Notes: a model not told the origin generated them from the letters alone. DNA of 64,000 nucleotides from Acidobacteriota bacterium (GCA_026393675.1 JAPKZQ010000046.1:123715-187714), one strand, 5' to 3'; positions 29,211 to 39,316 are shown, numbered from the stretch's first letter. Translations and numbers: made by a program.

Positions 29211-29688
29211 AATGTCCTGCCGGTCGGCTGGTCTGTCGATCGGGGCCGTCTGGCGGCGTCTGTCCACCCGACGCCTCAGCGTCCGGATCCCCGTAGGCCA
29301 GCGCGCCCGTGACGCAGCGCTCCACGCACGCCGGATCGCCGTCGCAGAGGTCGCAGAAGAGCGGCAGGCCGCTCAGCGGGTGAACCGACAGGAGGCCGAA
29401 CGAGCAGGCATCCGCGCAGGCCGTGCAGCAGAGGCACTGTTCGGAGTCGAGCAGGATCGTGCCGGCGCTCTGGTGTCTGGCCAGTGCCGTTGTCGGACAC
29501 GCTGAGACGCAGGACGCGTCGAAACACAACCGGCACACTCGAGGGCGGTCCAGGCCGGCCGACTCGTCCTTGAACACCCTGATGCGGGCCGAGGCGGTGC
29601 CAAACCGTCCCTCGTGGCGGGCCACGCACGCGACCTCACAGGCGCGGCAGCCGCTGCAGAGCGCCTCCCGCACCAGGATCTGTTTCAC
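29203..29688 (-). CDS. four-cluster 4Fe-4S ferredoxin-type electron-transfer subunit
   Basis: 161 aa with sixteen cluster-type Cys in four groups: CSGCRACEVAC (11-21), CRLCFDASCVSAC, CLCCTACADAC and CDLCDGDPACVERC. This is the HycB/DmsB-like layout. It overlaps the AOR gene by 8 bp, so it is almost certainly its electron partner, taking electrons from aldehyde oxidation to the soluble pool or another redox enzyme. No signal peptide, so cytoplasmic. The last 25 residues are polar and probably disordered. Confidence 0.93.
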   Translation of the reverse strand: MKQILVREALCSGCRACEVACVARHEGRFGTASARIRVFKDESAGLDRPRVCRLCFDASCVSACPTTALARHQSAGTILLDSEQCLCCTACADACSFGLLSVHPLSGLPLFCDLCDGDPACVERCVTGALAYGDPDAEASGGQTPPDGPDRQTSRPAGHCA

Positions 29689-29737
29689 TCGTGCATTCCC
29701 TCACGTTGCAGGTCTGCCAGCGGAACTGTGACGCTGT

Positions 29738-30894
<1,157 letters not shown>

Positions 30895-30898
<4 letters not shown>

Positions 30899-31389
30899 GG
30901 TGTATGGCCCAATCGCTCGAACACCGGCCTCAGGCGTGCGGCGGATTGATCGAGATCCTCCGGAAGCACCCGCACTTCGCCGACGACCGAGACGAAATTG
31001 GTGTCCCCATTCCAGCGGGGCACGACGTGGATGTGCACGTGATCCACGATGCCGGCGCCGGCGGCCCGGCCGAGGTTCATCCCGACATTCAGTCCCTGCG
31101 GGCGGTACGCCTCACCAAGCGCCGTCTCGGCGAGCGACGTCAGTTCGATCATCTCGGCACGTTCCGCCGGCGACGCCGCGCCCAGCGTCGCGATATGGCG
31201 CGCCGGCACCACCATGAGATGCCCGCTGTTGTAGGGAAACATGTTCAGGATGACAAAGGCGGTTTTGCCCCGGTACACGACGAGACGGGCATTTTCGGCA
31301 TTGGCGACCGCCTCGCAGAAGACGCACCCCTCCGCGTCACCGGCCTTGCTCACGTATTGAAGCCTCCACGGCGACCACAGGCGTTCCAC
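30895..31389 (-). CDS. HIT-domain protein (Ap4A phosphorylase/hydrolase-like)
   Basis: 164 aa. N-terminal LWSPWRLQYV and zinc-type GCVFCEAV precede the HIT fold: MFPYNSGHLMVVPARH and the histidine triad DHVHIHVVPRW near residues 118-128. Such proteins split dinucleoside polyphosphates or nucleotide conjugates. The start is a GTG. It overlaps the acyl-CoA dehydrogenase by 4 bp and is the first gene of the redox cluster. The MERLWSPWR opening is typical of the Ap4A-phosphorylase-like group of actinobacteria and acidobacteria. Substrate inferred only from family. Confidence 0.9.
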
Positions 31390-31452
31390 CAGAGTGTCAT
31401 CCTTGGCACGCCGAAGCCGGAGGCGAAGGCGGCCCGAGCGCGCACGCCAGCG

Positions 31453-31812
31453 TCAGGACGCGGCCGGCGGCGGGTTCTCGTTTGAGGTCGGAAACACATC
31501 GGCCGCGCCCGGGCCAGCGGCCGGCTGGACCTCCAACTCGTGGTTGATCAGGTCCTTCAGTTCCTTGCCTGGCTTGAAATACGGCACGCGCTTGGGCGGC
31601 ACGTCCACGCGGGCGCCCGTCTTCGGATTGCGCCCCTTGCGCGGCTCGCGCTGCCTGAGGCGAAAACTCCCGAACCCCCGCAGCTCGATCTTCTGGCCCT
31701 TCTGGAGCGCCTCGATGATGCTGCGGAAGACCGTGTCGACAATGACCTCGGAGTGTTTCTTCGTGAGGTCTGACACGCGCGAAACTTCTTCGACGAGTTC
31801 GGCCTTGGTCAT
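31453..31812 (-). CDS. HU/IHF-family DNA-binding protein
   Basis: 119 aa. Complete histone-like fold: MTKAELVEEVSRVSDLTKKH dimer helices, GFGSFRLRQREPRKGRNPKTG with the DNA-binding beta-arm, and VPYFKPGKELKDLI. A 25-residue Pro/Ala-rich C-terminal tail is an extra. The order cmk-rpsA-this gene is the classical cmk-rpsA-ihfB arrangement, so it may be the IHF beta-type subunit; HU versus IHF cannot be settled from sequence alone. The ATG used is the second one in the frame, since the codons before it read through a Gly/Pro-rich leader. Confidence 0.92.
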   Translation of the reverse strand: MTKAELVEEVSRVSDLTKKHSEVIVDTVFRSIIEALQKGQKIELRGFGSFRLRQREPRKGRNPKTGARVDVPPKRVPYFKPGKELKDLINHELEVQPAAGPGAADVFPTSNENPPPAAS

Positions 31813-31921
31813 GGATGACTCGCGGCAGGGGGATGACCCCCGGGGGACGCGCGCGACCCGATGTCGAGTCACGCCGCCCCCCGGAGACGAACACCTGGCC
31901 GCCTCGTTGGCGGCCGTACGA

Positions 31922-33718
31922 CTACTTCTCGTCCCGCTGCTGCAGGCGGAAGTGATCTGCCAGGGTGGCCTGCGGTTTTCCGGTGCTGTCGGAATACGTG
32001 GCCCAATCGGCGCGATCCTGGTCCAACCTCATCGCGCGGATGCTCAAGCCGATCTTCCGCTCCGACGGACTCAGCTTGATGATCTTCATCGGGTAGGTCT
32101 TCTCCACCTCGAGTTCGATCTTCTCTTCCAGCTGATCGTCGAACTCGGACACATGGATCAGGCCCTCGATCCCCTCGGCCAGTTCCACGAACGCGCCGAA
32201 GTTGGTCATCCGGACCACCTTGCCGTCAATCGTGTCGCCCACCTGATGCTGCGAGAAGAACTCGTCCCAGATGTCGGTGGCGAGCTGCTTCAGCCCGAGC
32301 GACAACCGCTGGTTCTCGGCGTCGATGTTCAGCACGATCGCCTCGACCTTGTCGCCCTTCTTCAGCACTTCAGACGGGTGCTTGATCCGCTTGCTCCACG
32401 ACATGTCCGAGATATGGATGAGGCCATCGATATCCTCTTCCACCTCGACGAACGCGCCGAACTCGGTCAGGTTGCGCACCTTGCCAACAATGCGCGCGCC
32501 CACCGGGTACCTGGAGGCCAGCTCGTGCCACGGGTTGCTCTCGATCTGCTTGAGGCCGAGCGAGATGCGCCGCGCACTGGGATCCACGCCGAGCACCATG
32601 GCTTCGACGGGGTCGCCCTGGTTGAGAATCTTCGACGGATGCTTGACGCGCTTGCTCCACGTCATCTCGGACACGTGGATCAGGCCTTCGACGCCCGGTT
32701 CGAGCTCGATGAAGGCCCCGTAGTCGGTCAGGCTCACGACCTTGCCCGACATGCGCGCCCCGACCGGGTACCGGTCGGTCACGTTGCTCCACGGATCCGC
32801 CATCAGCTGCTTGTGGCCCAGCGACACGCGCTCGGTCGTTGGGTCGTACTTGAGCACGATGACGTCGATTTCGTCGTTGACCTTGAAGATCTCCGACGGA
32901 TGGCCCACGCGCCCCCATGACATGTCCGTGATATGGAGCAGGCCGTCGATGCCGCCAAGGTCGATGAAGGCGCCGTAGTCGGTGATGTTCTTCACCGTGC
33001 CGCGCAGCACCTTGCCCTCGGCCAGCGTCGCCAGCGTGTACTTCTTCTTCTCGGCGTTCTCTTCTTCGAGCAGGACCTTGCGCGACAACACGATGTTCCC
33101 GCGCTTCTTGTTGACCTTGATGACGCGCATCCGGAGTTCCTGGTTCTTCAGGGCATCCAGATTCCGGACGGGGCGCACGTCGACCTGCGAGCCGGGCAGA
33201 AACGCCCGGACGCCGATGTCGACGGCCAGACCGCCCTTAATGCGCTCGATGACGCGACCGATGACGACCTTCCGATCCGCGTAGGCCTTCTCGATCTCGT
33301 CCCAGATCTTCATCTTTTCCGCTTTTTCGCGGGAAAGAACGACGTAGCCGTCCTTGTCTTCAGTCCGCTCGAGCAGCACGTCGACCAGATCGCCGGGCTG
33401 GACGGTGATCTGCCCGGTCTCGTCGAAGAACTCCCCGACCGCGATGACCCCCTCCGACTTGTAGCCGACATCAACGATGACTTCCGACGCGGTCACCTTG
33501 AGGACCGTGCCCTTGACGACCTCGCCTTCAGAAATATTCCGGAAGCTCTGGTCGTACAAGTCCAACAGGCGGGCCATCTCCTCGGGATCGACGTCGTCGT
33601 CGTGCATCCCCCCCTTTGGCTTCAGCGTCTTGATCGGCTGGGACTTTGATGTCCTGCCGGTCGATTCTCCCGTCTGCACTGCCAGATCCGGGCTGTTCGT
33701 ACCGTCTTCGTTCGCCAT
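31922..33718 (-). CDS. rpsA: 30S ribosomal protein S1
   Basis: About 598 aa with six S1 (OB-fold) repeats: VVKGTVLKVTASEVIVDVGY, VIGRVIERIKGGLAVDIGV, VLRGTVKNITDYGAFIDLGG, RMSGKVVSLTDYGAFIELEP, RIVGKVRNLTEFGAFVEVEE and TIDGKVVRMTNFGAFVELAE. Binds mRNA at the 30S platform. Repeats 3-6 carry the canonical YGAF/FGAF; the first two are divergent and would dock to S2/30S. The ATG (MANEDGTNS) has TCCTCCT on the plus strand, that is AGGAGGA, 10 nt ahead. The N-terminal 60 residues are polar. Transcribed from its own promoter between cmk and rpsA. Confidence 0.97.
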   Translation of the reverse strand: MANEDGTNSPDLAVQTGESTGRTSKSQPIKTLKPKGGMHDDDVDPEEMARLLDLYDQSFRNISEGEVVKGTVLKVTASEVIVDVGYKSEGVIAVGEFFDETGQITVQPGDLVDVLLERTEDKDGYVVLSREKAEKMKIWDEIEKAYADRKVVIGRVIERIKGGLAVDIGVRAFLPGSQVDVRPVRNLDALKNQELRMRVIKVNKKRGNIVLSRKVLLEEENAEKKKYTLATLAEGKVLRGTVKNITDYGAFIDLGGIDGLLHITDMSWGRVGHPSEIFKVNDEIDVIVLKYDPTTERVSLGHKQLMADPWSNVTDRYPVGARMSGKVVSLTDYGAFIELEPGVEGLIHVSEMTWSKRVKHPSKILNQGDPVEAMVLGVDPSARRISLGLKQIESNPWHELASRYPVGARIVGKVRNLTEFGAFVEVEEDIDGLIHISDMSWSKRIKHPSEVLKKGDKVEAIVLNIDAENQRLSLGLKQLATDIWDEFFSQHQVGDTIDGKVVRMTNFGAFVELAEGIEGLIHVSEFDDQLEEKIELEVEKTYPMKIIKLSPSERKIGLSIRAMRLDQDRADWATYSDSTGKPQATLADHFRLQQRDEK

Positions 33719-33820
33719 GCCTTGCGCGTCCTCCTGCACTTCGTGAATTGCCGGTCTTGGTGTTCAGTGCCGGCGACTGCAGATGGTGGCCGGGTCGTAC
33801 CCGATAGCCACAAGCAGTTG

Positions 33821-33849
33821 AGTTTACGACACTTAGACGATGCGGTCAA
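33821..33849 (-). promoter_or_regulatory. sigma70-type promoter of rpsA
   Basis: TTGACC (-35, 33849-33844), a 17-bp spacer and TAAACT (-10, 33826-33821) on the minus strand, about 100 bp before the rpsA start. This is the best matching promoter I see in the window. Confidence 0.6.
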
Positions 33850-33878
33850 TCACTTGATTCTGAAGGTGATTCGGGCGC

Positions 33879-33938
33879 AAAAAGTGATCGGGTCACTGTT
33901 TCGCCGATGGGGGCTGAAAAAGTGACCCGATCACTTTT
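33879..33938. repeat. 18-bp inverted repeat, each arm itself dyad-symmetric
   Basis: AAAAAGTGATCGGGTCACT at 33879-33897 and the complement-matching AAAAAGTGACCCGATCACTTTT at 33917-33938. Within each arm AGTGA and TCACT form a smaller dyad. The second arm contains the cmk stop codon. It could be a transcription terminator between cmk and rpsA, a repressor site pair, or a REP-type element. Confidence 0.7.
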
Positions 33939-34614
33939 CGGAGGACGACTGACGGACGGCGGATGTCTGCTTCGCTCTGACGATAACCAACACGCGCTCA
34001 ACGACTTGTTGGATCGGGAGATTCGTCGTGTCGATCGTGGTCGCATCTATTGCCACAGTGAGCGGCGAGGCTTGCCTGGTCCGGTCGTTCTCGTCACGCC
34101 GCTGCATCGCCTGGGCGATGTCGGCCAGCACCTGTGTCTGGCTGGACGTGTGGGCCGGGTCGTGCGCCCGGCGCCGCGCCCGCTCTTCCGGAGACGCATC
34201 CAGATAGATTTTGACGTCGGCGTTCGGAAACACCACCGTCCCGATATCGCGCCCCTCCATCACGACGCCGTCCGGTTCCGCCATCGCCCGCTGCCTGGCG
34301 ACCAGGGCTTCGCGCACGCGAGGCAGTCGCGCCACGCGCGTGGTCGCCCGGTCGATCTCCGGCGTACGAATCGCGCGAGACGCATCAGCGGCATCGATCC
34401 GGATGTCGCTGCCATCGATGTCGATCGTCGCGATCGCCGCCAGCCGTGCGATCTGATCTTCGTCATCAAGAGGCAGCCCCAGTTGCTCGGCGCGCCAGGC
34501 CACCGCGCGATACATCGCGCCCGTGTCAACGTGGCGAATCCCAAGCACGGACGCGACCTCCCGCGCCACCGTGCCTTTGCCTACACCTGAGGGACCGTCA
34601 ATCGCGATGATCAT
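33931..34614 (-). CDS. cmk: cytidylate kinase
   Basis: Phosphorylates CMP and dCMP with ATP. 227 aa: P-loop IAIDGPSGVGKGTVAREVA (residues 3-21), DTGAMYRAVAWRA CMP-binding segment, VMEGRDIGTVVFPNADVKIYLDAS and the LID ERARRR. Start ATG (MIIAIDGPS); the longer frame upstream runs through a dispersed repeat. The stop codon lies in an inverted repeat. Gene order cmk-rpsA-IHF/HU is widely conserved. Confidence 0.96.
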   Translation of the reverse strand: MIIAIDGPSGVGKGTVAREVASVLGIRHVDTGAMYRAVAWRAEQLGLPLDDEDQIARLAAIATIDIDGSDIRIDAADASRAIRTPEIDRATTRVARLPRVREALVARQRAMAEPDGVVMEGRDIGTVVFPNADVKIYLDASPEERARRRAHDPAHTSSQTQVLADIAQAMQRRDENDRTRQASPLTVAIDATTIDTTNLPIQQVVERVLVIVRAKQTSAVRQSSSEK

Positions 34615-34852
34615 AATCAGCTCGGGATCCGGGAGTCGGGGTTCGGGACTCGGGAGTCGAGAATGCCGTGAGACATGCGTCGTCCTGGGAACGCCGGGCT
34701 CCAGCCCGGCCGTTGTCCTGGCCACGCTGGAGCGTGGCGATCCCGGGAACCCAGTCGAACCGCTTCGGAGCGGCCTTAGGGATGAAGGAATGGGGAGCCT
34801 GCCGCCCGAATCCCGAATCCCGAACCCCGATTCCCGAGCTCAGGAGTGTAAC
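34615..34852. repeat. intergenic block: heptad repeats flanking double-hairpin repeat copy B
   Basis: Heptads (34622-34660), then copy B of the dispersed unit (34683-34749) with GCCGGGCT-CC-AGCCCGGC at 34693-34710 and GCCACGCT-GG-AGCGTGGC at 34721-34738, then more heptads in the opposite sense (34803-34836). It separates cmk from the divergent hydrolase. Confidence 0.75.
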
Positions 34853-36055
34853 ATGAGGCCGATGCGTCTCCAGGCCCTTGCCTCCGTCGTCGTCGTGCTG
34901 GTAGCCACCACGGCCCTCTCGGCACCGTACGTCCGATCGTACACGCGCGCGGCGGCGGTGTTCGCACGGATGGCCCATCTCGAGGGCCGCGTGACCAACG
35001 CGCTCGAGTGGGAACGGGAAGACGTCACGATCGAGATGACGGCCGTTCCGTCGCGCCACGGTGACCTGCGAACCCGGCTCTTCATCCCGGCGCACATCCG
35101 GCGGGCGGTCACGTTGATGGCTGGCGTCAACATGCTGGGCATCGAGGAACCGCGGCTGTACGGGCTCGCCTACGAACTGGCCAGCGTCGGTGTGGCGGTC
35201 ATCACCCCCGACACGCCGGATCTGAAGCGGTTCGACATCACGGCCCGCACCACCGACATGATCGAGGACAGCGCGCTGTGGCTGTCGCGGCAGCGGCGGC
35301 TGACGCGGGACGGCCACATCGGCATGGTCGGCATCAGCTTCTCAGGCGGCCTGTCCATCATCGCCGCTGGCCGTCCGGCGCTGCGCGATCGCGTCGATTT
35401 CGTATTGTCGTTCGGCGGCCACGGCGACTTCCCGCGCGAGTTGCGGTTCCTCTCCACCGGCAAGGAGCCGGCGCTCTCGACCAATGACGGTGCCGGCGGC
35501 CATCACACGGCGACTGGTGAGGTCTACCGGCGCCCTCACGACTACGGGGTGGTCATCATCCTGCTGGATCTCGCCGATCGCCTGGTGCCTTCCGAGCAGG
35601 TCGGGCCACTTCGTGAGGCGATTCTCAAGTATCTGCTGGCCGGACACTACGAACTGATCGACAAGCGTCTTGCGAAGGTGACCTTCGACGACGCGCTCAG
35701 GCTCGCGGAGGCGCTGCCGGAGCCATCGCGAACATACATGCGGCAGGTGAACGATCGCGACGTCGAGAAACTGGGGCAGCTCGTGGCTCCCCTGCTGGCC
35801 TCGCTTGGTGGCGACCCCGGCCTGTCGCCCGAGCGGTCCGCGCCGCCGACCTGCCCGGTCTATCTGCTCCACGGCACCGACGACACGGTGATTCCGTCGA
35901 TCGAAACGCTGTGGATGGAGCGATACCTCCAGGGCAAGGCGCCTGTGCGGGTCCTGCTGAGCGGCCTGATTACGCATGCCGAGCTCGACCGGCAACAGAA
36001 CATGCGTGAGGTCTGGCAGCTCGTCGATTTCTTTGCGGCGCTACTGAGGCAATGA
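34853..36055 (+). CDS. alpha/beta-hydrolase fold protein, membrane-anchored or secreted
   Basis: 400 aa. An N-terminal hydrophobic helix (LQALASVVVVLVATTALSAP, residues 6-25) acts as signal or anchor. The hydrolase fold shows the nucleophile elbow GISFSGGLS (the usual Gly two after Ser is Ser here), VYLLHGTDDTVIP with the acid Asp, and a terminal THAE with the His. So the triad is plausible but the elbow is slightly atypical. The start is fixed by AGGAG 6 nt ahead. Its stop overlaps the rluB start by 4 bp. The substrate is unknown; ester, lactone or peptide bonds are all possible. Confidence 0.8.
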   Translation: MRPMRLQALASVVVVLVATTALSAPYVRSYTRAAAVFARMAHLEGRVTNALEWEREDVTIEMTAVPSRHGDLRTRLFIPAHIRRAVTLMAGVNMLGIEEPRLYGLAYELASVGVAVITPDTPDLKRFDITARTTDMIEDSALWLSRQRRLTRDGHIGMVGISFSGGLSIIAAGRPALRDRVDFVLSFGGHGDFPRELRFLSTGKEPALSTNDGAGGHHTATGEVYRRPHDYGVVIILLDLADRLVPSEQVGPLREAILKYLLAGHYELIDKRLAKVTFDDALRLAEALPEPSRTYMRQVNDRDVEKLGQLVAPLLASLGGDPGLSPERSAPPTCPVYLLHGTDDTVIPSIETLWMERYLQGKAPVRVLLSGLITHAELDRQQNMREVWQLVDFFAALLRQ

Positions 36056-37026
36056 TGGAACGTCTACAAAAAATCCTGTCGGCCGCCGGTGTGGCGTCGC
36101 GTCGCGCCGCCGAGGTCCTGATCACACAAGGCCGCGTCAGCGTCAACGGTAAGACGATTCTGGAACTCGGCACGAAGGCCGACCCTGGCCACGACGACAT
36201 CCGCGTTGATGACCAGCGGATCCGGATCGCCACCCATCACCGGTACATCCTGCTCAACAAGCCGCGTGGATATGTGACGACGAGAAAGGACCCGGAGCGC
36301 CGATCGACGGTCCTCGATCTGCTGCCGGACGTGCGTGAGTACGTGTACCCGGTTGGGCGGCTCGACTACGACTCCGAGGGCCTGGTGCTGCTGACCAACG
36401 ACGGCGCGCTGGCCGAGCGCATGCTCCACCCGCGTCACGAGGTGGAACGGGAATACCACGCGCGCGTCCGCGGCGTGCCAGACGAGGGGGAGCTCGATCG
36501 GCTGCGCCGGGGTGTGACGATCGAAGGCCGCCGGACCTCGCCGGCCGCTGTGAGACTGGTCGAGACGAAGCTTGGCACGCGGGAGGATCAGTCGATGATC
36601 TCGATCGTGGTGCACGAAGGGCGCTCGCGCCAGGTGCGGAACATGTGTGAGGCGATTGGGCACCCGGTGGTGCGGTTGCGCCGGGTGCGGTTCGGGTCGA
36701 TCAGCGACCCGCGCCTGCCGGTTGGTTCGCATCGGGAGCTGACCCGCGGCGAAGTGGAGCGGTTGAAGCAGGCGGCCGGACTCAGTGCACCTTCTCCTCG
36801 CCCTTCTCAGCGGCCTCCACAGGGTCCGCCGCCGGGTCTTCCGCCGGCGTCATCTCGTCCGGCGGCATCCCGTCCGGCGGCGACGTCGTCTCGACGGCCT
36901 CGTCGCCAGGCACCTCCAGCGGGAGCATCTGATCGGCCGGCATCGGCTCGGAAAGCGCCGTCGCCAGATCGAAGCCGAGCAGGTCGGCCATATCCTCGAC
37001 CTTCGGGAGGTCGCCGAGGTCGTTGA
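36052..37026 (+). CDS. rluB: 23S rRNA pseudouridine synthase RluB-like with long basic C-terminal tail
   Basis: Isomerises a uridine of 23S rRNA (RluB: U2605). N-terminal S4 domain (RLQKILSAAGVASRRAAEVLI, about residues 4-50), catalytic GRLDYDSEGLVLLTNDG with the essential Asp, and EGRSRQVRNMCEAIGHPV. The core ends near residue 243; a further 80 residues are Pro/Arg/Ser-rich with no predicted fold. That tail is encoded over the opposite-strand 3' end of scpB (245-bp overlap), and there is no earlier in-frame stop. RluB, RluE and RsuA are hard to separate; context with scpA/scpB favours RluB. Confidence 0.92.
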   Translation: MMERLQKILSAAGVASRRAAEVLITQGRVSVNGKTILELGTKADPGHDDIRVDDQRIRIATHHRYILLNKPRGYVTTRKDPERRSTVLDLLPDVREYVYPVGRLDYDSEGLVLLTNDGALAERMLHPRHEVEREYHARVRGVPDEGELDRLRRGVTIEGRRTSPAAVRLVETKLGTREDQSMISIVVHEGRSRQVRNMCEAIGHPVVRLRRVRFGSISDPRLPVGSHRELTRGEVERLKQAAGLSAPSPRPSQRPPQGPPPGLPPASSRPAASRPAATSSRRPRRQAPPAGASDRPASARKAPSPDRSRAGRPYPRPSGGRRGR

Positions 37027-37492
37027 GCCCGAACCGCATCAGGAATTCGCGGGTCGTCGCGTAGAGGAACGGGCGCCCCACCACCTGCTTGCGCCCGGCG
37101 ATCTTCACCAGCTTGCGCTCCATCAGCGTCGCCAGCACGCCCGACGTGTTCACGCCTCGAATCTCGGCAATCTCGGTCGAAGTCACCGGCTGGCGATACG
37201 CGATGACGGCGAGCGTTTCGAGCGCTTGCACCGACAGCTTGGTGGTTTTGCGTTCGTGGAACAGTCTCCGGACCCACTCATTCAGATCCGTTCTGGTGAC
37301 GATCTGCATCCCGCCCGCAATCTCGATCAGTTGAAGCCCACCAGGTTGCTCGTAGTCGAGCTTGAGCGCCTCGAGCGCCCGCTGAACGTCCTCATTCGGC
37401 TCGCTCGCCAGCACCTTGCACAGCGCCTTCAACGTCAGCGGCTCTGGCGACGCGAAGATCAGCGCTTCGACGATGGCCTTGAGTTCCTCCAT
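36782..37492 (-). CDS. scpB: segregation and condensation protein B
   Basis: Winged-helix kleisin-associated subunit of the SMC-ScpAB condensin, acting on the nucleoid. 236 aa: two winged helices (LKAIVEALIFASPEPLTLKALC and TKLSVQALETLAVIAYRQPVTSTEIAEIRG) and the VGRPFLYATTREFLMRFGL strand. The last 60 residues are acidic and Pro-rich (DEAVETTSPPDGMPP), overlapping the rluB tail in the other strand. 43 bp follow scpA in the trpS-scpA-scpB order. rluB next to scpB is a common bacterial neighbourhood. Confidence 0.95.
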   Translation of the reverse strand: MEELKAIVEALIFASPEPLTLKALCKVLASEPNEDVQRALEALKLDYEQPGGLQLIEIAGGMQIVTRTDLNEWVRRLFHERKTTKLSVQALETLAVIAYRQPVTSTEIAEIRGVNTSGVLATLMERKLVKIAGRKQVVGRPFLYATTREFLMRFGLNDLGDLPKVEDMADLLGFDLATALSEPMPADQMLPLEVPGDEAVETTSPPDGMPPDEMTPAEDPAADPVEAAEKGEEKVH

Positions 37493-37535
37493 TGCCTCTT
37501 TCCTGTCAGCATGTCGCGCCAGGTCGACGCCTGCG

Positions 37536-38315
37536 CTATCCAGCGTTCTCAGCCGCCTTCGGCCGCTTGTACACCCTGATCGTCCCGAACATCCCTGCCT
37601 GAAACACCCGCACCAGTCTAAGCCGGATCATTTCGAGCAGAGCCAGAAACGTCACGATCAGCGCGGGACGCGAGTTGACGTCATCGAACAGATCTTCGAA
37701 CCCGCAGGCTTCAGTTTCCGACAGCCTTCCAAGCAACTGTTCGATCCGATCCTCAATCGAGACCTGCTCGGCGGGCAGCACCAGTCGGGGCCGCTGTTTC
37801 GCGCGGTCGAGCACGGCCTTGAAGGCGGCCATCAGGCTGAACAGATCGACCTCGGTCTCGGTCTCATACTCGTCGCCCGCGATGTCGGCGACGCGTTGAT
37901 CGGGCCGCTGCCACTGCGCGCTGCGCAGCGTCTCCCGCTCGTGGAGCAGGTTGGCGGCGGTCTTGTACTTCTGATACTCGAGCAGCCGGTTGACCAGCGC
38001 CTCGCGCGGATCCTCCTCGTCTTCGTCTTGCGAGGGGTCCGGACGCGGCAGCAGCATCCTCGACTTGATGTGGATGAGCGTGGCGGCCAGCACGAGGAAC
38101 TCACCCGCCAGGTCGAGGTCCAGTTCCTGCATCAGCGCGATGTATTCCACGTACTGCGCGGTGATGATCGCGATGGGAATGTCGTAGATGCTCACCTCGT
38201 TCTTCTTGATGAGGTGAATCAGGAGGTCGAGCGGGCCGGAAAAATGCTCCAGGCTGACGCTGTAGGCATCAGGCGACGACTCGAACTCGATCCCCGTGGG
38301 AGGCGTTTGCGACAT
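37536..38315 (-). CDS. scpA: segregation and condensation protein A
   Basis: Kleisin subunit bridging SMC heads and ScpB. 259 aa: FSGPLDLLIHLIKKNEVSIYDIPIAIITAQYVEYI (residues about 24-58) is the ScpA N-terminal signature, followed by EFLVLAATLIHIKSRMLLP, and the C-terminal winged helix FLALLEMIRLRLVRVFQAGMFGTIRVY. I use the ATG whose A is the last base of the trpS TGA; a GTG 3 bp earlier is possible. Translationally coupled to trpS. Confidence 0.95.
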   Translation of the reverse strand: MSQTPPTGIEFESSPDAYSVSLEHFSGPLDLLIHLIKKNEVSIYDIPIAIITAQYVEYIALMQELDLDLAGEFLVLAATLIHIKSRMLLPRPDPSQDEDEEDPREALVNRLLEYQKYKTAANLLHERETLRSAQWQRPDQRVADIAGDEYETETEVDLFSLMAAFKAVLDRAKQRPRLVLPAEQVSIEDRIEQLLGRLSETEACGFEDLFDDVNSRPALIVTFLALLEMIRLRLVRVFQAGMFGTIRVYKRPKAAENAG

Positions 38316-39316
38316 CACCGGTATGCGATCTTCATGGCCTCGCGGACCCGCGCCATCGTCTCGGCGGCAATCGCCCTGGCGCGCCGCGACCCTTCCTCGA
38401 CGATCTCGCGGACGCGAGATGGGTTGGCCAGCACCTCGGCACGGCGCTGTCTCATCGGCTCGAGCGTTTTCTCGAGCGCCACGATCAGCTTCTTCTTCAC
38501 CTCGACATCGCCGACCCGGCCGGCCCGGTAACGGGCCTTGAGTTCGTCGACCTCGTCTGTGTCGTCGTTGAACGCGTCGTGGTAGGTGAAGACCGGGTTG
38601 CCCTCGACATTGCCCGGAATATCGGCGCGGATCCGCGCGGGATCCGTGTACATCTGCATCACCTTGCGGCTGACGGCGTCGGTATCATCCGCCAGATCGA
38701 TCGCATTGCCGTAGCTCTTGCTCATTTTCCGGTTGTCGAGTCCCGGCAGCCTCGGAAAACGCGTCAACAGCGGCTGGGGCTCGACGAACACCTCGCCGTA
38801 GAACGCGTGGAAGCGCCGCACGACCTCGCGCGAGAGTTCGAGGTGCGGCACCTGGTCCTCGCCCACCGGAACGAAGTGCGCGTTGTACATGATGATGTCC
38901 GCCGTCTGCAGCAGCGGATACCCCAGGAAGCCGTACGTCGAAAGATCCTTCTCGGACAGCTGGTCGCGCTGCTCCTTGTAGCTCGGCACGCGCTCGAGCC
39001 ACGGCACCGGGATGATCATCGAGAGCAGCAGGTGCAGCTCGGCATGTTCCGGCACGAGCGACTGTACGAACATCGTGCAGCGTTCCGGATCAAGGCCCGC
39101 CGCAATCCAGTCGGCCACGTTCGAATAGGCGTAGCTGGCCAGATCGTCGGTGGCGGCGTACTCGCTGGTCAGCGCATGCCAGTCGGCCACGAAGTAGAAA
39201 CTGTCGTACTGCTCCTGCAGCGGCACCCAGTTGCGCAAGGCGCCAACCAGGTGGCCCAGGTGCAGACGGCCGGTTGGCCGCATCCCGGAGACGACGCGAG
39301 CTTTGGCAGAGGACAC
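38315..39316 (-). CDS. trpS: tryptophanyl-tRNA synthetase
   Basis: Class I synthetase that charges tRNA-Trp. HIGH-type motif GMRPTGRLHLGHLVGAL near the N-terminus, the Trp pocket segments PLLQTADIIMY and VPVGEDQVPHLELSREV, and KMSKS in NRKMSKSYGNAIDL. About 333 aa, standard. Two GTG starts are possible: the one 9 bp further out (39325) overlaps a TATAGG hexamer, so I prefer the inner GTG (VSSAKARVV), which would be leaderless 8 nt after that hexamer. It overlaps scpA by one base. Confidence 0.95.
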   Translation of the reverse strand: MSSAKARVVSGMRPTGRLHLGHLVGALRNWVPLQEQYDSFYFVADWHALTSEYAATDDLASYAYSNVADWIAAGLDPERCTMFVQSLVPEHAELHLLLSMIIPVPWLERVPSYKEQRDQLSEKDLSTYGFLGYPLLQTADIIMYNAHFVPVGEDQVPHLELSREVVRRFHAFYGEVFVEPQPLLTRFPRLPGLDNRKMSKSYGNAIDLADDTDAVSRKVMQMYTDPARIRADIPGNVEGNPVFTYHDAFNDDTDEVDELKARYRAGRVGDVEVKKKLIVALEKTLEPMRQRRAEVLANPSRVREIVEEGSRRARAIAAETMARVREAMKIAYR

